This document shows positions 35,079 through 46,669 of a stretch of DNA of 64,000 bases, one piece after another. The notes below the pieces were generated by a model that saw only the letters and a program-made list of their open reading frames with translations, was not told where the DNA came from and searched no databases. Source of the stretch: Torymus aiolomorphi (Eukaryota > Arthropoda > Insecta > Hymenoptera > Torymidae). Where the stretch lies: contig CM070876.1 of the NCBI GenBank assembly GCA_036365515.1, positions 174,915,478 through 174,979,477 of the forward strand. The letters are read 5' to 3'. Each line of letters opens with the position of its first letter. Positions within the stretch are counted from its first letter, which is position 1. Both the position numbers and the translations under genes were made by a program.

Positions 35079-38000
35079 CTGCAAATAAGCAATTACAATG
35101 AGAACTCGACTTTTAATAATTTTCAACTTATTTTAAAGTAATTAAAAAATAAATCTTACGCAAATCTATATAATATTTCTTCTTTGCAGATTTTTTATTA
35201 GTATTCCGACATTTTATTTTATTTTGAACGATTTTCGGCGTATCCCCTAGAAACACATTTTTCAAAATTAAGCTATTTGTAAGACTAAACTTATTTTATA
35301 GTACTGCGTGACCTAAGTCCCCTCTTCAGACACGCCTTTCCATGTCTTCAGTAGGCCTTCCTCGTACCGTGAGGTTAGCGCACGAGCGTAGCGAGTGCGA
35401 CAAACACGGTGCCAGAAAGAGCTACTTACCACACGGAAAGGCGTGTCGGCGGACTTAGGGACTAGCCACCCTAGTGGAAATATCATTTGTTCAGAACTGC
35501 TTAAAACTGTTCAAAACTGTTTAAAATTGTTCAAAAGTACGTATTTTTGGACATTTAAAACAGTTTTGAAAAAAATTGAACAGTTTTGAACAGATTTAAA
35601 GAATTTTGAACGGTTTTAAACTGTTTCGAACAGTTTTAAACAGTTTTTAACTTTTGTATGAAAATAGTATTAATTAACAAGAATTTGTTTAGAAAAGTTT
35701 AAAACAATTTTGAACAATTATGAACGATTTTAAACAGTTTTGAACGGTTATAAACAGTTTTAAACGGTTTTGAACATTTATGAACAGTTTTAAACAGTTT
35801 TGAACAGTTTGAAATGGTTTTAAACAGTTATGAACAGTTTTAAATGGTTTTAAACAGTTTTGAACAATTGAAATTCTTAATTATTAATACTATTAATACT
35901 ATTTTAAAACAAAAGTTCAAAACTGTTTAAAACTATTCAAAATTGTTCAAAACCGTTTAAAACTGTTTAAAACCGTTCATAACTGTTCAAAACTGTTTTA
36001 AACTGTTCCAAACAAATTCTTATTGATTAATTCTATTTTTACACAAAAATTCAAAACTGTTCTAAACTGTTCAAAACAGTTTAAAACTGTTTAAAACTGT
36101 TTAAATATGTTCAAAGCTGTTCAAAACTGTTTTAAATGTCCAAAAATACGTACTTTTGAACAGTTTTAAACAGTTTTAAACAGACGAACAGTTATGAATA
36201 GTTTTAAACAGTTTTGAATAGTTTTGAACAAATAATATTTCCACTAGGGCACATATGTGGTGTGCTGTGCGTTCCAATTTTAATAAGCGAGAAGCTTATC
36301 TAGATCTCATGCGCCGTTATAGCCTATGGCTATTGCCGAGTTATTTGTAACGTCCTGGACATAAGCATCTTGGTAAGCTTTTATTTTCTTTATGCTTAAT
36401 AAGGTAAATGTGGGTATTACCGCGGACGCTGCAATTACCGCGGATCGACGAAAAACGCTCTGCAATTTCATTTTTCAGAGTATAATTCGGCATTTAATAT
36501 TTATTCGATCATACAAAATATTAATTAATATAAGAAGTCGTCTTAAAAAGAGAATAAAGCATGATTTGTATGAATATACTACATTATTGTCTGGCCATCC
36601 GCGGTAATACCGTAATTTGTATACAAATACGATTGCTGGTATTACTGCGGCATTGGTCCAACGTAACCTCAAAACAGTGAAATCAAGAAGTCTACAATAT
36701 ATATGTGCAAATCCGCGGACTACAGACAGCAACTGGGGTACAAAAACGGAAAAAATTTTTTTTGAGGGCACACTACCACATAAGGTTTTTTCGGTTCTTT
36801 GGGGGTCCCCCAACATGAAAATACTCGTGTACACTCATTATCCGTTGCCAAACTTTTTTGCCGACGAAATCAATTTTTCTTATGGAAATTGAACATGGGA
36901 AAAATGGACGAAAAGTAGTCATTGATTAACCAATAGCAAACTATTGAAGAGGCCAAACTAAATTTCACAAAAAAGTAGTCATTGATTAACCAATAGCAAA
37001 CTATTGAAGAGGCCAAACTAAATTTCACAAAAAAGCGATTAAAGTTGAAGAATAGAGCTTTAATTTGAGATGAGAATCGTTAAAATCGGTCGATTCTGTG
37101 CAAAGCTACGTGAATTTGAAAATGGCGAATAATGACGAAAATGAGCGATTTTTTCAAACCCACGTAATTCTTCAAATTTTTGTCATTTTTCGCCGTTTTC
37201 AACTTCACGTAGCTTTGCACAGAATCGACCGATTTTAACGATTCTCATCTCAAATTAAAGCTCTATTCTTCAACTTTAATCGCTTTTTTGTGGAATTTGG
37301 TTTGGCCTCTTCAATAGGTTGGTTAATCATCAATGACTATTTTTCGTCCATTTTCCCATGTTAAATTTCCATAAGAAAAATTGATTTCGTCGGCAAAAAA
37401 GTTTGACAACGGATAATGAGTGTACACGAGTATTTTCATGTTGGGGGACCCCCAAAGAACCGAAAAAACCTTATGTGGTAGGTGTGCCCTCAAAAAAAAT
37501 TTTTTTCGTTTTTGTACCCCACTTGTTGTCTGTAGTCCGCGGATTTGCACATATGAGAACATTTGCCAACTGCTATGTTCTAAATGAAATATGATGTAAA
37601 ACTATACAGATATGTTCATTTTTTCGGTTGTAAAATTATAAATAATATAACAAGCTCAAGGTAAAATTCCGCAGTAATACCCCCGCGGTAATCCATCATA
37701 CACACGGTAAAACCCCCGCGGTAATTCAATCATACCCGCAGTAATATCAGCCTCGGATCTATTTTTTAGATTGCATTTATTAATTAACTATATGTTTTTT
37801 ATCATATGATAAGAGTCATTTTTGCATTTCTGGTAAGTTAAAGAAGAGTTGAAAAAAGAATTCAACTTAAATCATCGAGGCAAAGCTTTTAATTCGTGTA
37901 CTATAAGACGCCCGTGCTGAAAAACCGCGGTAATACCCACTTTTACCCTATTTGTTCCGAAAAGGAAAATTATATTTGGACGAGCACAATTAATAGAAGA

Positions 38001-41000
38001 GCGAGTAGGTTGGTTTCAAGTCTCTATTTTAATACTCTATTTGTTATACTTGTTGGGTTGAAGTTTTAATAGTCATAAAATTATTCTCTTAATTATTAAT
38101 TTTAAACATTCTCTTAACTATACAACTACGTCGCAAAGATCTAAATAAAATGTTTTTTAACAATAATAAATGTAAGCAATGAACAAGCAATAGGACAAGG
38201 ATTGTCAATAAAAAAGGTAATAAATTCGCTGACCCTTCCACATGCTGATTAATCAAATAGTATTTTTTTATTGACATTTTTTTGTTCTACCAGTGCTTAC
38301 ACTTATTATTGGTAAAAACGTTTTATTTAGATCATTGTGGTGTTATATAATTAAGAGAATAATTTTATGACTGTCAAAAATTCAACCCAACAAGTATAAC
38401 AAATAGAGTATTAAAATAGAGACTTAAAAACCGACCTACTCGCCCTTCTATTAATTGTGCTTGTCCAAATGTAATTTTTCTTTTCGGAGCAAATATTAAA
38501 CATAAAGAAAATAAAACGGCTGATCGGAGCATTAAGCATCTAAAAGCGCACCAAGATGCTTAGGTCCAGGACGTTACGAATAACTCGGCGATAGCCATAG
38601 GCTATAACGGCGCATGAGACTAGACGAGCTTCTCGCTTATTAAAATTTGAACTCACAGCACAGAACTCACAGCACACCACATATGTAGCTAATCCCTTAA
38701 GGCAGGCAGTACTATAAAATAACGTACGATACACGTGTCTCAAGTGACACTTTCTGACACAGCGTTAGCGCCCTCACTGCCACTTAAGACCCTTGTATCG
38801 TAATTTACTATTAGTCACTGTTACATTAGTCGCATTTTTATTAAATACTTTACATTCGTGAAATGTAATTTCCTTAGCGATTTGGTAAGTAAAATTTAAC
38901 GAAAGTAATTATAAATTGCAAGTAAAGTGTCATACCTGCTTTGAAAATACTGGCCAGCTGAATGTTCGGGTCCACAGACACTTGCTCATATTTTTCATTG
39001 ATCAATGCTGCGCCTTTCTTTGGATCGATTATATGATTTTTCATGTGCACTTGGAAGCTTATCCTGTACGTTGTCTGGAACTCGCAAAAACGACATTGCA
39101 AATACGGTGCAGTGCCACATGATAATTCGTGCTCCCTTGCGTTTATTTTACGTTTGAAGTGTCGTCCGCATTTTGAGCAAGGTTCCAAATCGTTCATGCT
39201 CATGTGTTTTATGACCATATGATGCTTCAGATACCCTTTGTGTATAGTCTTGTATTCGCATATAGAGCAATGCAAATCTGGCTTTTTCTGACAGTCGTAT
39301 TTCGTTTTCACATGACCGAAAACTTGAACTTTACTAGGATACCGACGATTGCATATCATGCACTCGAATTGTAGTTTTGTTTTGCATTTTTCACAGTAAT
39401 TTTGGGCATTACGTCTAGGTTTTACGAATAATTGGTCACACTTCGGACAGTAGTGAGTTAAATTCATGTATGGAACTGTACAGAAAAAATGTTTTAGAAA
39501 ATTCCTTCATAAAAAATACACGAATATAAAAAAAAATAATTGCATGAATTTAATATAGTATTCACTTTTTGAGTTTGTTGTTTCGTCATTTCCTTCTTCT
39601 TCTTTTTCATTCGATTCACTCTCGTTAGAACTTGAAATTTCGATTAATTCTATATTTGATGTTGCAACAACTGATTCTATAACATCCTCTATAAAAATTG
39701 TATAAAATGAAAGGCTGAATTATATCATTTGTTATATATTTATAATATTTTTCCTGTACATACCAATAATTTCTAAATCAACTGATTTTTGCAAATCATT
39801 TTGAGTTTTATTTGTCACAGTATCTTGTGTCTTATTTTGATCAATAGAACGTGAATATTTTTCTGCAATACATGTATATTTTAGTTACATTTAAAAATAT
39901 ATTTTCTAAAATACTTTTCAGTTGTACGAACCAGAGTAATCAAACACCTTCAAAACATCAAATGTCTCTGTACCAGGAGTTTCTGATTCTCTTATATCAC
40001 CATTATTTGAACCAAGTTCTGTAAATATTTAAGATTTTAATCAAATAATTTTGCAAACAAAAATAACTGTTATTGTTTAACCAATTAACAATTAACAATA
40101 GTCTCGATAAGTATAATCATCTATAAATATAAATAGTTCATAATATTATCGAAAATTATTAAAAAAATTGGCTAATGACTAGTTAAATCGTTCAAAGCGT
40201 ATTTACTTTTTTAAAGATGTAAAAAATAAATGTGCCAAATTGACATATAAGACAAAAATTTGAACCAATTTCAATTATAGTAGGTTATATTTTATGTCAA
40301 AATTTTTTTAAAAAAATTTTTAATACTATATTACGCAACTATAGGGAGGTAAAGAGTTGGCCAGTCCAGAGCACGTGTAAATTTCCACCTGAGCTGAAGG
40401 CGAGGGTGGCAAACGTATGGTCTGGGGTGGTCCTCTTTATCCCCCTTTATTTTTGCCTGGCAAGGCCGAACATACAACTTTCGTGATCGGGCGCCGGGAG
40501 CAAAAGTGGTACTTTCGATCCGCTAGTCAAAACAAATATATATTGTAGATAGTTTTAAAAATTGTATTTATATTTATTAAACATAATATAAGATAGATAA
40601 TCGAAATAATAATCAAATATAAAAAAAATATTTAAGATTTCAATTTGTATGAAGATGCAGATATTTCAGTTAACACATGAGAAGAATTAGTGCAGGTGTA
40701 GTTTATCAGTGCAAATGATAAAAAGAGTTCATCATATTTATAACACATAGTCCACTGATAGAAAGAAATATTTGAGCCAAATTCCTGTGACGTAACTGTA
40801 AATCACGGAACTAAAATTATTAAAAATATGATGATGTTATTAATAAGTCAAATTGAATTATGTAATAAAACTTCAACTGTTTATAAAACATTTTATGAAC
40901 CTTTCATCGTTTATTAATATTTTATTTAACGTTTAACTTGCATATCTAGTCAATAGTTATTATTTCGTATTAAACAATTTAAAACATCAAAAAAGTATTA

Positions 41001-42380
41001 TAAATATTGATAATGATAGTATGATTATTAAAACTTTGAGAATACTATTAATTCTTGTTTATTTATTTGTAAGATCAATTTATTTTTAATAATTTTAGTT
41101 TCGTGTATTAACTGTTAAGTTACAGGAATTTGGCTCAAATATTTCTTTCTATATCAGTGATCCTTATAACCATTTATACAACCAAATTCTTTGAGATGTC
41201 TATATTTTTTACTTTCCCAAAATAATTTTTATAGAGTGGTAACAATAAATCATTATTTAAGGAAGTTATATTTAAATTATCAAAAAGTAAATAATATGAA
41301 CTCAATGAATTTAGTTTTATTATTTTAGTATATTTCTGGACTAATAGAGGTTTCAATATTAGAATAAAAATATATTCCATGCTTGACTACCTAGTTTATG
41401 TAAAAAATTCTAAATCTAATTTTATAAAAAAACTAGTATTTTTAAGAAACTAGTGTCTAAAAATACTAGTTTTTAAACTAGAAAAAATTATATCAATATT
41501 TATTCTACTTTAATAAATGGTACTAATATAATAGGCGATAATATAACAGTTTGATAAATTTGGAGTAGCAGTCATTACTGTGAGCCCATTTGTAAGGCAT
41601 TAAATTACACAATTTGTTGTAATAGACTAGTAAGTTGTACTTTTTCAAATCTAGGGTATGATTACGGGTAGTGTTTCTTAGAATTGTAATCAAATGCAAA
41701 TAAAACTCACTGTTTCTGTTGTGAAATACATGCAACTAGTATGTACAAGATTAACAGAAGACCTGTTGGTGTAATAATGTGGATAAGGATAAGGAAAAAT
41801 AAGGAATTGGCAATATGCGATATAGAAGAAATTTAAGTCATTTAAATCTGAAGATTTATCAATAAAGAACTATTAATGAGGTCCACAGTGAAGATGTAAT
41901 AGTATAACTTAAGAAGTTTTTCACATCTAAAAACGAAAAGGCACGCACAGCTTCAAAAAGCTGTGATAAACCTTGAAGGGAAAAAAATTATTTTCCAACT
42001 AAATCATACTCTTAGAATAAAAACGTTAATTGAATAGTTCATAAAAAAATAGAAAAAGTATATTGCTATATAAGAAATACGAATTTAAATTCTTTCAGAT
42101 CTAGTATATGGTGATATGTACGTATAGAAAAATTATAAACCTATTGATCAAACATTCATAACAATTTGAAATCTTAATCATACAGTTCCAATTGACAAAG
42201 TATTATAAATATGTCTTTATGATTACATACATAGATATATGTATACATACAGAAATATATATGGCGTCAATGTCGTTTGGTAACATTTTTATTAAATTAA
42301 AATTGCATTTTACTTAATAACAACTAACCTTTTAGATGATGATGCAGTTGTTTTTTTGGATTGATTGGTGGAGGTGTCAT
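34621..42380 (-). CDS. C2H2 zinc-finger protein gene, six exons (lola-like finger modules)
   Basis: I assembled this minus-strand gene from splice sites. Exon 1 is 42380-42329 (ATG, MTPPPINP...), exon 2 40018-39932, exon 3 39862-39764, exon 4 39688-39566, exon 5 39475-38936 and exon 6 35078-34621. Every intron starts GT and ends AG, and every junction is phase 1. Exon lengths 52, 87, 99, 123, 540 and 458 sum to 1359, giving 452 residues. Residues 1-120 are acidic, Ser/Thr/Asn-rich and disordered-looking, with no BTB domain. Residues 121-452 are zinc fingers, so a nuclear DNA-binding role is inferred. The paired C2HC-C2H2 finger style resembles the alternative lola exons. A far-upstream BTB exon outside the window cannot be excluded. 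Intron 1 (2.3 kb) and intron 5 (3.9 kb) contain transposons. Confidence 0.8.
35311..35460. mobile_element. ~150-bp MITE in the left terminal repeat
   Basis: ACCTAAGTCCCCTCTTCAGA plus CACGCCTTTCC on the left pairs with GGAAAGGCGTGTC and GGCGGACTTAGGG on the right. The middle contains GCGCACGAGCGTAGCGAGTG, a small palindrome like the loop of the hairpin at 33171. Confidence 0.6.
35469..36249. mobile_element. 781-bp palindromic element made of GAACAGTTTTAAACA repeats
   Basis: The ends CCCTAGTGGAAATAT (35469) and ATATTTCCACTAGGG (to 36249) are inverted repeats. Nearly all the interior is a degenerate repeat of AAACTGTTC / GAACAGTTT with 10-11-bp spacing and many copies. Orientation switches along the element, and islands such as CGTATTTTTGGACATTT recur inverted near the other end (AAATGTCCAAAAATACG). 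Removing it rejoins the terminal repeat of the surrounding transposon. No gene. Confidence 0.75.
36700..37565. repeat. ~860-bp near-perfect palindrome
   Basis: Sequence from GCAAATCCGCGGACTACAGA at about 36709 is mirrored by TCTGTAGTCCGCGGATTTGC ending about 37548, with the axis near 37140. Markers in both arms include GGGGGTCCCCCAACATGAAA / TTTCATGTTGGGGGACCCCC and AGCTACGTGAA / TTCACGTAGCT. Open frames at 36475-36892 and 37323-37594 are mirror images of each other and are not genes. Confidence 0.85.
36911..37030. repeat. Exact 60-bp tandem duplication
   Basis: AAAGTAGTCATTGATTAACC and the following 40 bases are repeated with exactly 60-bp period (36911-36970 and 36971-37030). Only the left arm of the large palindrome has the duplication, so it arose after the palindrome formed. 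Confidence 0.9.
37940..38500. repeat. Second palindrome inside the 3.4-kb transposon
   Basis: About 140-bp arms: TTGTTCCGAAAAGGAAAATT through TTAATAGTCATAAAATTATT on the left (about 37950-38095) mirror AATAATTTTATGACTGTCAA through AATTTTTCTTTTCGGAGCAA on the right (about 38355-38495). The spacer is about 260 bp. Confidence 0.75.
38837..38842 (-). terminator. Candidate poly(A) signal, short isoform
   Basis: AATAAA on the minus strand, 32 nt beyond the read-through stop of exon 5. Its closeness supports use of exon 5 as a terminal exon in some transcripts. Confidence 0.45.
38874..39475 (-). CDS. Zinc-finger exon 5, with read-through stop (short isoform)
   Basis: After the acceptor TTTCTGTACAG the exon reads IPYMNLTHYCPKC. 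Fingers, in protein numbering: a CxxC ribbon (C130, C133, C148, C151), C2HC C159-C162-H175-C182, C2H2 C190-C193-H206-H211, C2HC C220-C223-H236-C240, and C2H2 C248-C251-H264-H268. A donor AAAGCAG|GTATGA at 38936 allows joining to exon 6 in frame. Without splicing, translation adds about 20 hydrophobic residues and stops at 38874, followed 32 nt later by AATAAA. The exon could therefore be either internal or a terminal alternative exon. Confidence 0.78.
40340..40535. other. Unexplained GC-rich block in intron 1
   Basis: A compact block of mixed composition in very AT-rich intron DNA, from CTATAGGGAGGTAAAGAG to CTTTCGATCCGCTAGTC. The plus strand has a GGTTCGATCC-like box at its end (CTTTCGATCC) and TGGCAAGGCCG 44 nt before. 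The minus strand has GCCCGATCACGAAAGTT, reminiscent of the 5S rRNA core. It may be a SINE or small-RNA-derived repeat, but I cannot fold it into a tRNA or 5S RNA. Confidence 0.35.
40752..41160. mobile_element. ~410-bp MITE in intron 1
   Basis: About 75-bp terminal inverted repeats: CACTGATAGAAAGAAATATT continuing TGAGCCAAATTCCTGT on the left, and ACAGGAATTTGGCTCA continuing AATATTTCTTTCTATATCAG on the right. The inner parts also pair (AACTAAAATTATTAAAAAT). The interior is AT-rich and non-coding. Confidence 0.75.
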
Positions 42381-44285
42381 TTTATTTAAATTTTAAATAA
42401 AGTTTTAGAGAATTGTTAATAATATTATGTTTCAATCATAATAATATCTTCATATCGACTTTTTGTTAGATAAGCTATCACAATTGTCTCCTTGTTAAAT
42501 TCTCTTCTTAATATTTTTAGTATTTAATCTTCTTATTTTAAAATTTTATAAATATAACAATATGTTATGAAAACAATTACATATTAAAAATATTTTAATT
42601 TTGAATCGCATCTGTTTATATGCTTAGGAATTTTCTTTATTATTTCAGTGAGTGAGTAGACACATAGTAAACTATTAAACCATTCTAACCTTCATAACCT
42701 TTTATCGAATCCTTATTTTATTAAATTTATTGTACTAGATGGTATTCCTGAAGTTACTGTCATTGATAAATTTAATATATATAAGTTATTCTTTATATGT
42801 TAAGAGAAAATCTTAGCAATCCAATAAATAAAAATATTTATATTTTTTAAATTAATACATGCATGATGACTTTCTTTTAAAACTATATTTTTAATAGATT
42901 ATGTATAGAAAACTTATAAACACATATTCTTATAGAACATCAAAATTAACATGTTTATGTTTATTTCTAATATTTTTAGTAGCTCGTGAAAATTATAAAT
43001 TGTTCTTAAAATGGAATAATAACAACATAAACTGTAAATTTATACTGCACTGACGACACTCATGAGAAATAACTATTATTTCCTTTATATTCTTTGCTTG
43101 TAACTAAACATTGAAATAAAAGAAAACAATGTAAAAACAGGTAATAGAATAGCTTTAACCACCAACTTTGAAGTAAACAAAGTCACGTTTAGACAATCAG
43201 CTGTTCGGAACACTTCGTCGCGTGTGTCGCTGTATCGAGCGCATCTGCGCATGGCAATTGGCAAGCATGACAGTGTCGTATACTCGTATGTTGACAGCAC
43301 GTGACTGACTATGACGGTTACGAGATATTTACGCGGAATTTCGAAATTAGAATCTCATGATTTATACAACTGAGGATCACTTTTTTGAGAAATATTTTTA
43401 ATGATATTATTTAATGATATTATTTAATGATATTATTTAATAGTAGTGTTATTTATTTATATGAAATATGGTGAAAAAACTTAAAGGGACGACTTATTTC
43501 ACATAAAAAATAAATGTTATTACCAAATATTTAGGTAATCACTTTTCCTATTGTTTATACATATTCACTGTTTTATTCCTGAATAAATTAGTGTTAGAAG
43601 ATACAATAATTGATATTGTTATTTTATTACAAACTAAGTCATCGTTATCTTTATTAAAAAATAATTTTTCAAGTAATTGATTTTCAATTCGTGCGTAAGT
43701 TCCACTTTCAGAAATAATCTTAATAAGAAAATTTTAATTTTTTTTCAATGCATTTTTGACCTTTACGATTGAAATAATAGATTATCTGTAGAAAATATCT
43801 GTATGGCCCCTTATGAAAAATGGTTAGTCTTATATATGGTAACTACATGCAGAGAATCTGTAGTAAACACGGATAATTATATATAGGAAATGATGCAGGA
43901 ACAACTGCATATAAAACAGTATAGCTCAATGAACAGCAGAAAATCTACAGTTCATTCAGAAAGATTTAAAAATTGTTTTTATATTTATTACATCTTTGGT
44001 ACATCGCAAAGGGATGCATCAGTAAATTCAATTCAACTTTATGCGCTGTTACATATTATACAAACTATATTATTATGTCTATAGAAATTAAAGAAAGCGA
44101 CGACAAACACAGTAAAATAATCCCCAAATCAATGGATTTGTGACACATGCCAATTGTTCGAGTACATTCTTTCAATTTTTGTCAAACAAACACCGAACCC
44201 ATCGCAAACTCTCCTGTAGTGTCATGTATCTTGAAAAATCGAATATCAGAAACACGCCTATAACAACAATCGGAAAATCATTGGA
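42381..44285. other. Non-coding region upstream of the zinc-finger gene
   Basis: The 5' flank or UTR of the minus-strand gene. A GC-richer patch at 43180-43330 contains a CACGTG E-box at 43298-43303 and could be its promoter, but I cannot place a start site. A 13-bp repeat TTTAATGATATTA occurs about three times at 43397-43442. Short frames at 43085-43300 and 43890-44343 are not convincing. Confidence 0.4.
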
Positions 44286-44775
44286 GGTTATAATTGAAGT
44301 GTACGGCACGCGCGAATCGGAGTCGCAAAAGGCCCCCGTTTAATCGGGCGGGACACGCATAGCGCGGCTCGATTTGCCAGTGATTTATTGCGGAGCTCGC
44401 GCGGCCGCGCACAGAATCGGACGGAATTATAATTGGCTCGGCGTAATTTATTAATGAATTTACGACGTCTCTCTGCCTCTCGCCTTTCCGCGCCCGCGCG
44501 CGACACTCGTTTCGCGATCCACTTCTTTAAATTACACGGCGGCTAACGATCCGGGCAGCGTGAAATCTCGGGCTGTGTGTGTGTGTGCGCCGCGCACGGT
44601 CGGCGGCCTTCTTCGGTGTCGCACTTAGCCGCGGCGCGTCGACGTTGACTTTTTAATTTGGCTCGTGGGATTTCTTCTTTTTTCTTTTCGTTCTTTCTTT
44701 TTTTCGGCATGGGGCGCGCGTGGTTCACTCGTGTGTCGTTGGGTAGTCTCGGAAAAATAGCGTTCGGGCGGTGCG
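44286..44775. promoter_or_regulatory. CpG-rich island
   Basis: A dense run of CG dinucleotides with a (TG)n stretch at about 44575-44588. Open frames exist only on the minus strand (44288-44506, 44543-44728) and are arginine-rich composition artefacts. Regulatory role inferred from composition. Confidence 0.35.
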
Positions 44776-45985
44776 GTATTATGTCAATGCAAGCGTTGAA
44801 ATTAATAAAATAATATAATACTGCGCTGACTGATTTTTTTTTTTTTTAATGTTCCTATGGATATATTTATGAAACTTGGGGGGGAAAAAATCGAAATGTT
44901 GAAATGTCAACAATTCCCCTATCTAAAAACATTTTATAATTAGTAATTCTATAACAGTTATCTGCGAATGAAAATATTTTCATAAACTCACTTTCACACT
45001 TTAACGTTTTAAATTAGAATTTTTATCATATTGCTGGTAAGATAAAGCATGGGAACTTGTTCTTTTTTCATTTATATTGTTACTGATTGTGTTTGTCATT
45101 AATTGTTTATATATACATGAATTGTATAATACAAAGTGATTTTTAAAGTGCTTAGTTATTGAATATTATGTTTAATTAACATTTTGAAATATAACGTCTA
45201 ACATTAAGTATAGTTTTCAGTCTATAACGTAATACATCAATGCATATACGATCTAATGCACAAGTAAAACAATGTAAAATAAATTCAATTGAAACAAGAA
45301 TGAGTTATTTTTGAAAATTTTGACTAAGGTTTTAGTGGGGTTTAAATTTATGAACCCAAAAGTTAACGTTGTAGCAAAATTGCAAGATTATTATGACTTC
45401 GATTTAAGTTTTGCGTCTAATAAACTTTCATTTATCAATTTACAACTACTATAAATTACGCTGCACAATCAAGTTCTGAAAACGATAACATCAGTTCATT
45501 ATGAATAAATAACTTATGTACATGAGAAGTAAATGCATTTCTACAGTTATAAATTACGTGCACTAGCTCACTTATTATATTGCGGTTTAACCAATTGAAA
45601 TTACCGTGGCTAAGTAAATAAATTTTATTCGCCTTTTTGTGTTATGCGTTATTATTGTTTATATTTATGTGATGTGATGACAAGTAATATATGACAAAAT
45701 GAAAATTTAAGCATTTTAAATATTTTAATGAAATTTAGCACGCATACTGATTTATATAACGCATAATGTTATATAATTGCCGTTAAATATACATTATTTA
45801 ATTTCAAGAACTATACCTATTTCTTTTTTTTTCGATAAAAAAATAGTATTTCTCAATTGCTTTATTTCTAAAACCTAGATAAATGTGACACTTTGTATTT
45901 TTCACGTATCGGAAAATAAATTTGAAAATATCCCCAGAATGATTTTTTTCACAAATAAGTAATTATTAAAAAAAAAAAAAATCAA
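44776..45985. other. Non-coding AT-rich stretch
   Basis: No open frame of note, no repeat structure, no RNA gene recognised. Confidence 0.4.
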
Positions 45986-46330
45986 GTCAATACGCTCGTG
46001 GAATTTTCTTTTTCTCGCAAAACCACGCGATACCTACACTGGTACAAGCTTGGGGAATTCAATAACCTGGCACTTTGTGAATTCTCGTGCGACAGTGGCG
46101 GCTGCAGCGCGAATAGAATCTCTGGAAACAGTCGGTAATAATCACGACTGCGCGCAGGCGGAAAGAGCTCGAAAGCCATTTCGAGGCGCGCGAGGACAAA
46201 ACGTCGTCGCGCGACCTCTTTTATCGCCGAGCTTTTTCCCCTATATACACTCGCTTCGGAAAAGTCTTTGCGTCGCTTCGTTCTCGAGAACGTGTATTGC
46301 CTTGTACAGTCCGTATTGAAAAGAAAATGT
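45986..46330. promoter_or_regulatory. CpG-rich island
   Basis: A GC-rich block flanked by very AT-rich DNA. Open frames on both strands (45982-46407 minus, 46050-46319 plus) overlap completely and neither has a domain, so coding is not supported. Confidence 0.3.
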
Positions 46331-46669
46331 GCGATTGCTGTATTGTGTAAATTTAAAGTACGTGCACAATGATATAGAGATAAGAGAATAAAATGTCTGC
46401 AACTCATTGGAATCGAGATTGGGAAATTATATTTGAACTTATTCGTTAAATTTTAATTTTTTCAACAGAAATTTGTTTGATTTTAATTCTTAAGTGATAA
46501 TAAATAAGATTATTTAATTATTTAATCTTGTAACTATACACCTACGCCTCTAACAGTTAATTCGAACATTCTAGAATAAAAACTGCCGAACCCCAATTAA
46601 AATATCGAGCTTCACCACATTCTCTAAGATAATCATACATCATAAAAATGAAAAGTAAAAACTTTTCCG

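Larger units (their letters stand above)
35291..38722. mobile_element. 3.4-kb non-autonomous DNA transposon in intron 5
   Basis: The outer ends TTATTTTATAGTACTGC (35291-35307) and the reverse complement (38706-38722) begin terminal repeats. These continue, once two insertions in the left arm are removed, through AGGGACTAGCCA (right: AGGGATTAGCT), ACATATGTGGTGTGCTGTG, TAATAAGCGAGAAGCT, CTCATGCGCCGTTATAGCCT and GTAACGTCCTGGAC. The left arm is interrupted at about 35312-35459 and 35469-36249 by two other elements. The interior holds two large palindromes and no transposase. No target duplication identified; superfamily not assigned. Confidence 0.75.

Noticed and set aside
36475..37594. Four open frames of 63-119 codons in the large palindrome
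   Set aside because: They are mirror images produced by the inverted repeat and show no domains.
40340..40535. tRNA or 5S rRNA gene
   Set aside because: Box-like motifs are present but no cloverleaf or full 5S structure can be drawn, and there is no terminator T-run in place.
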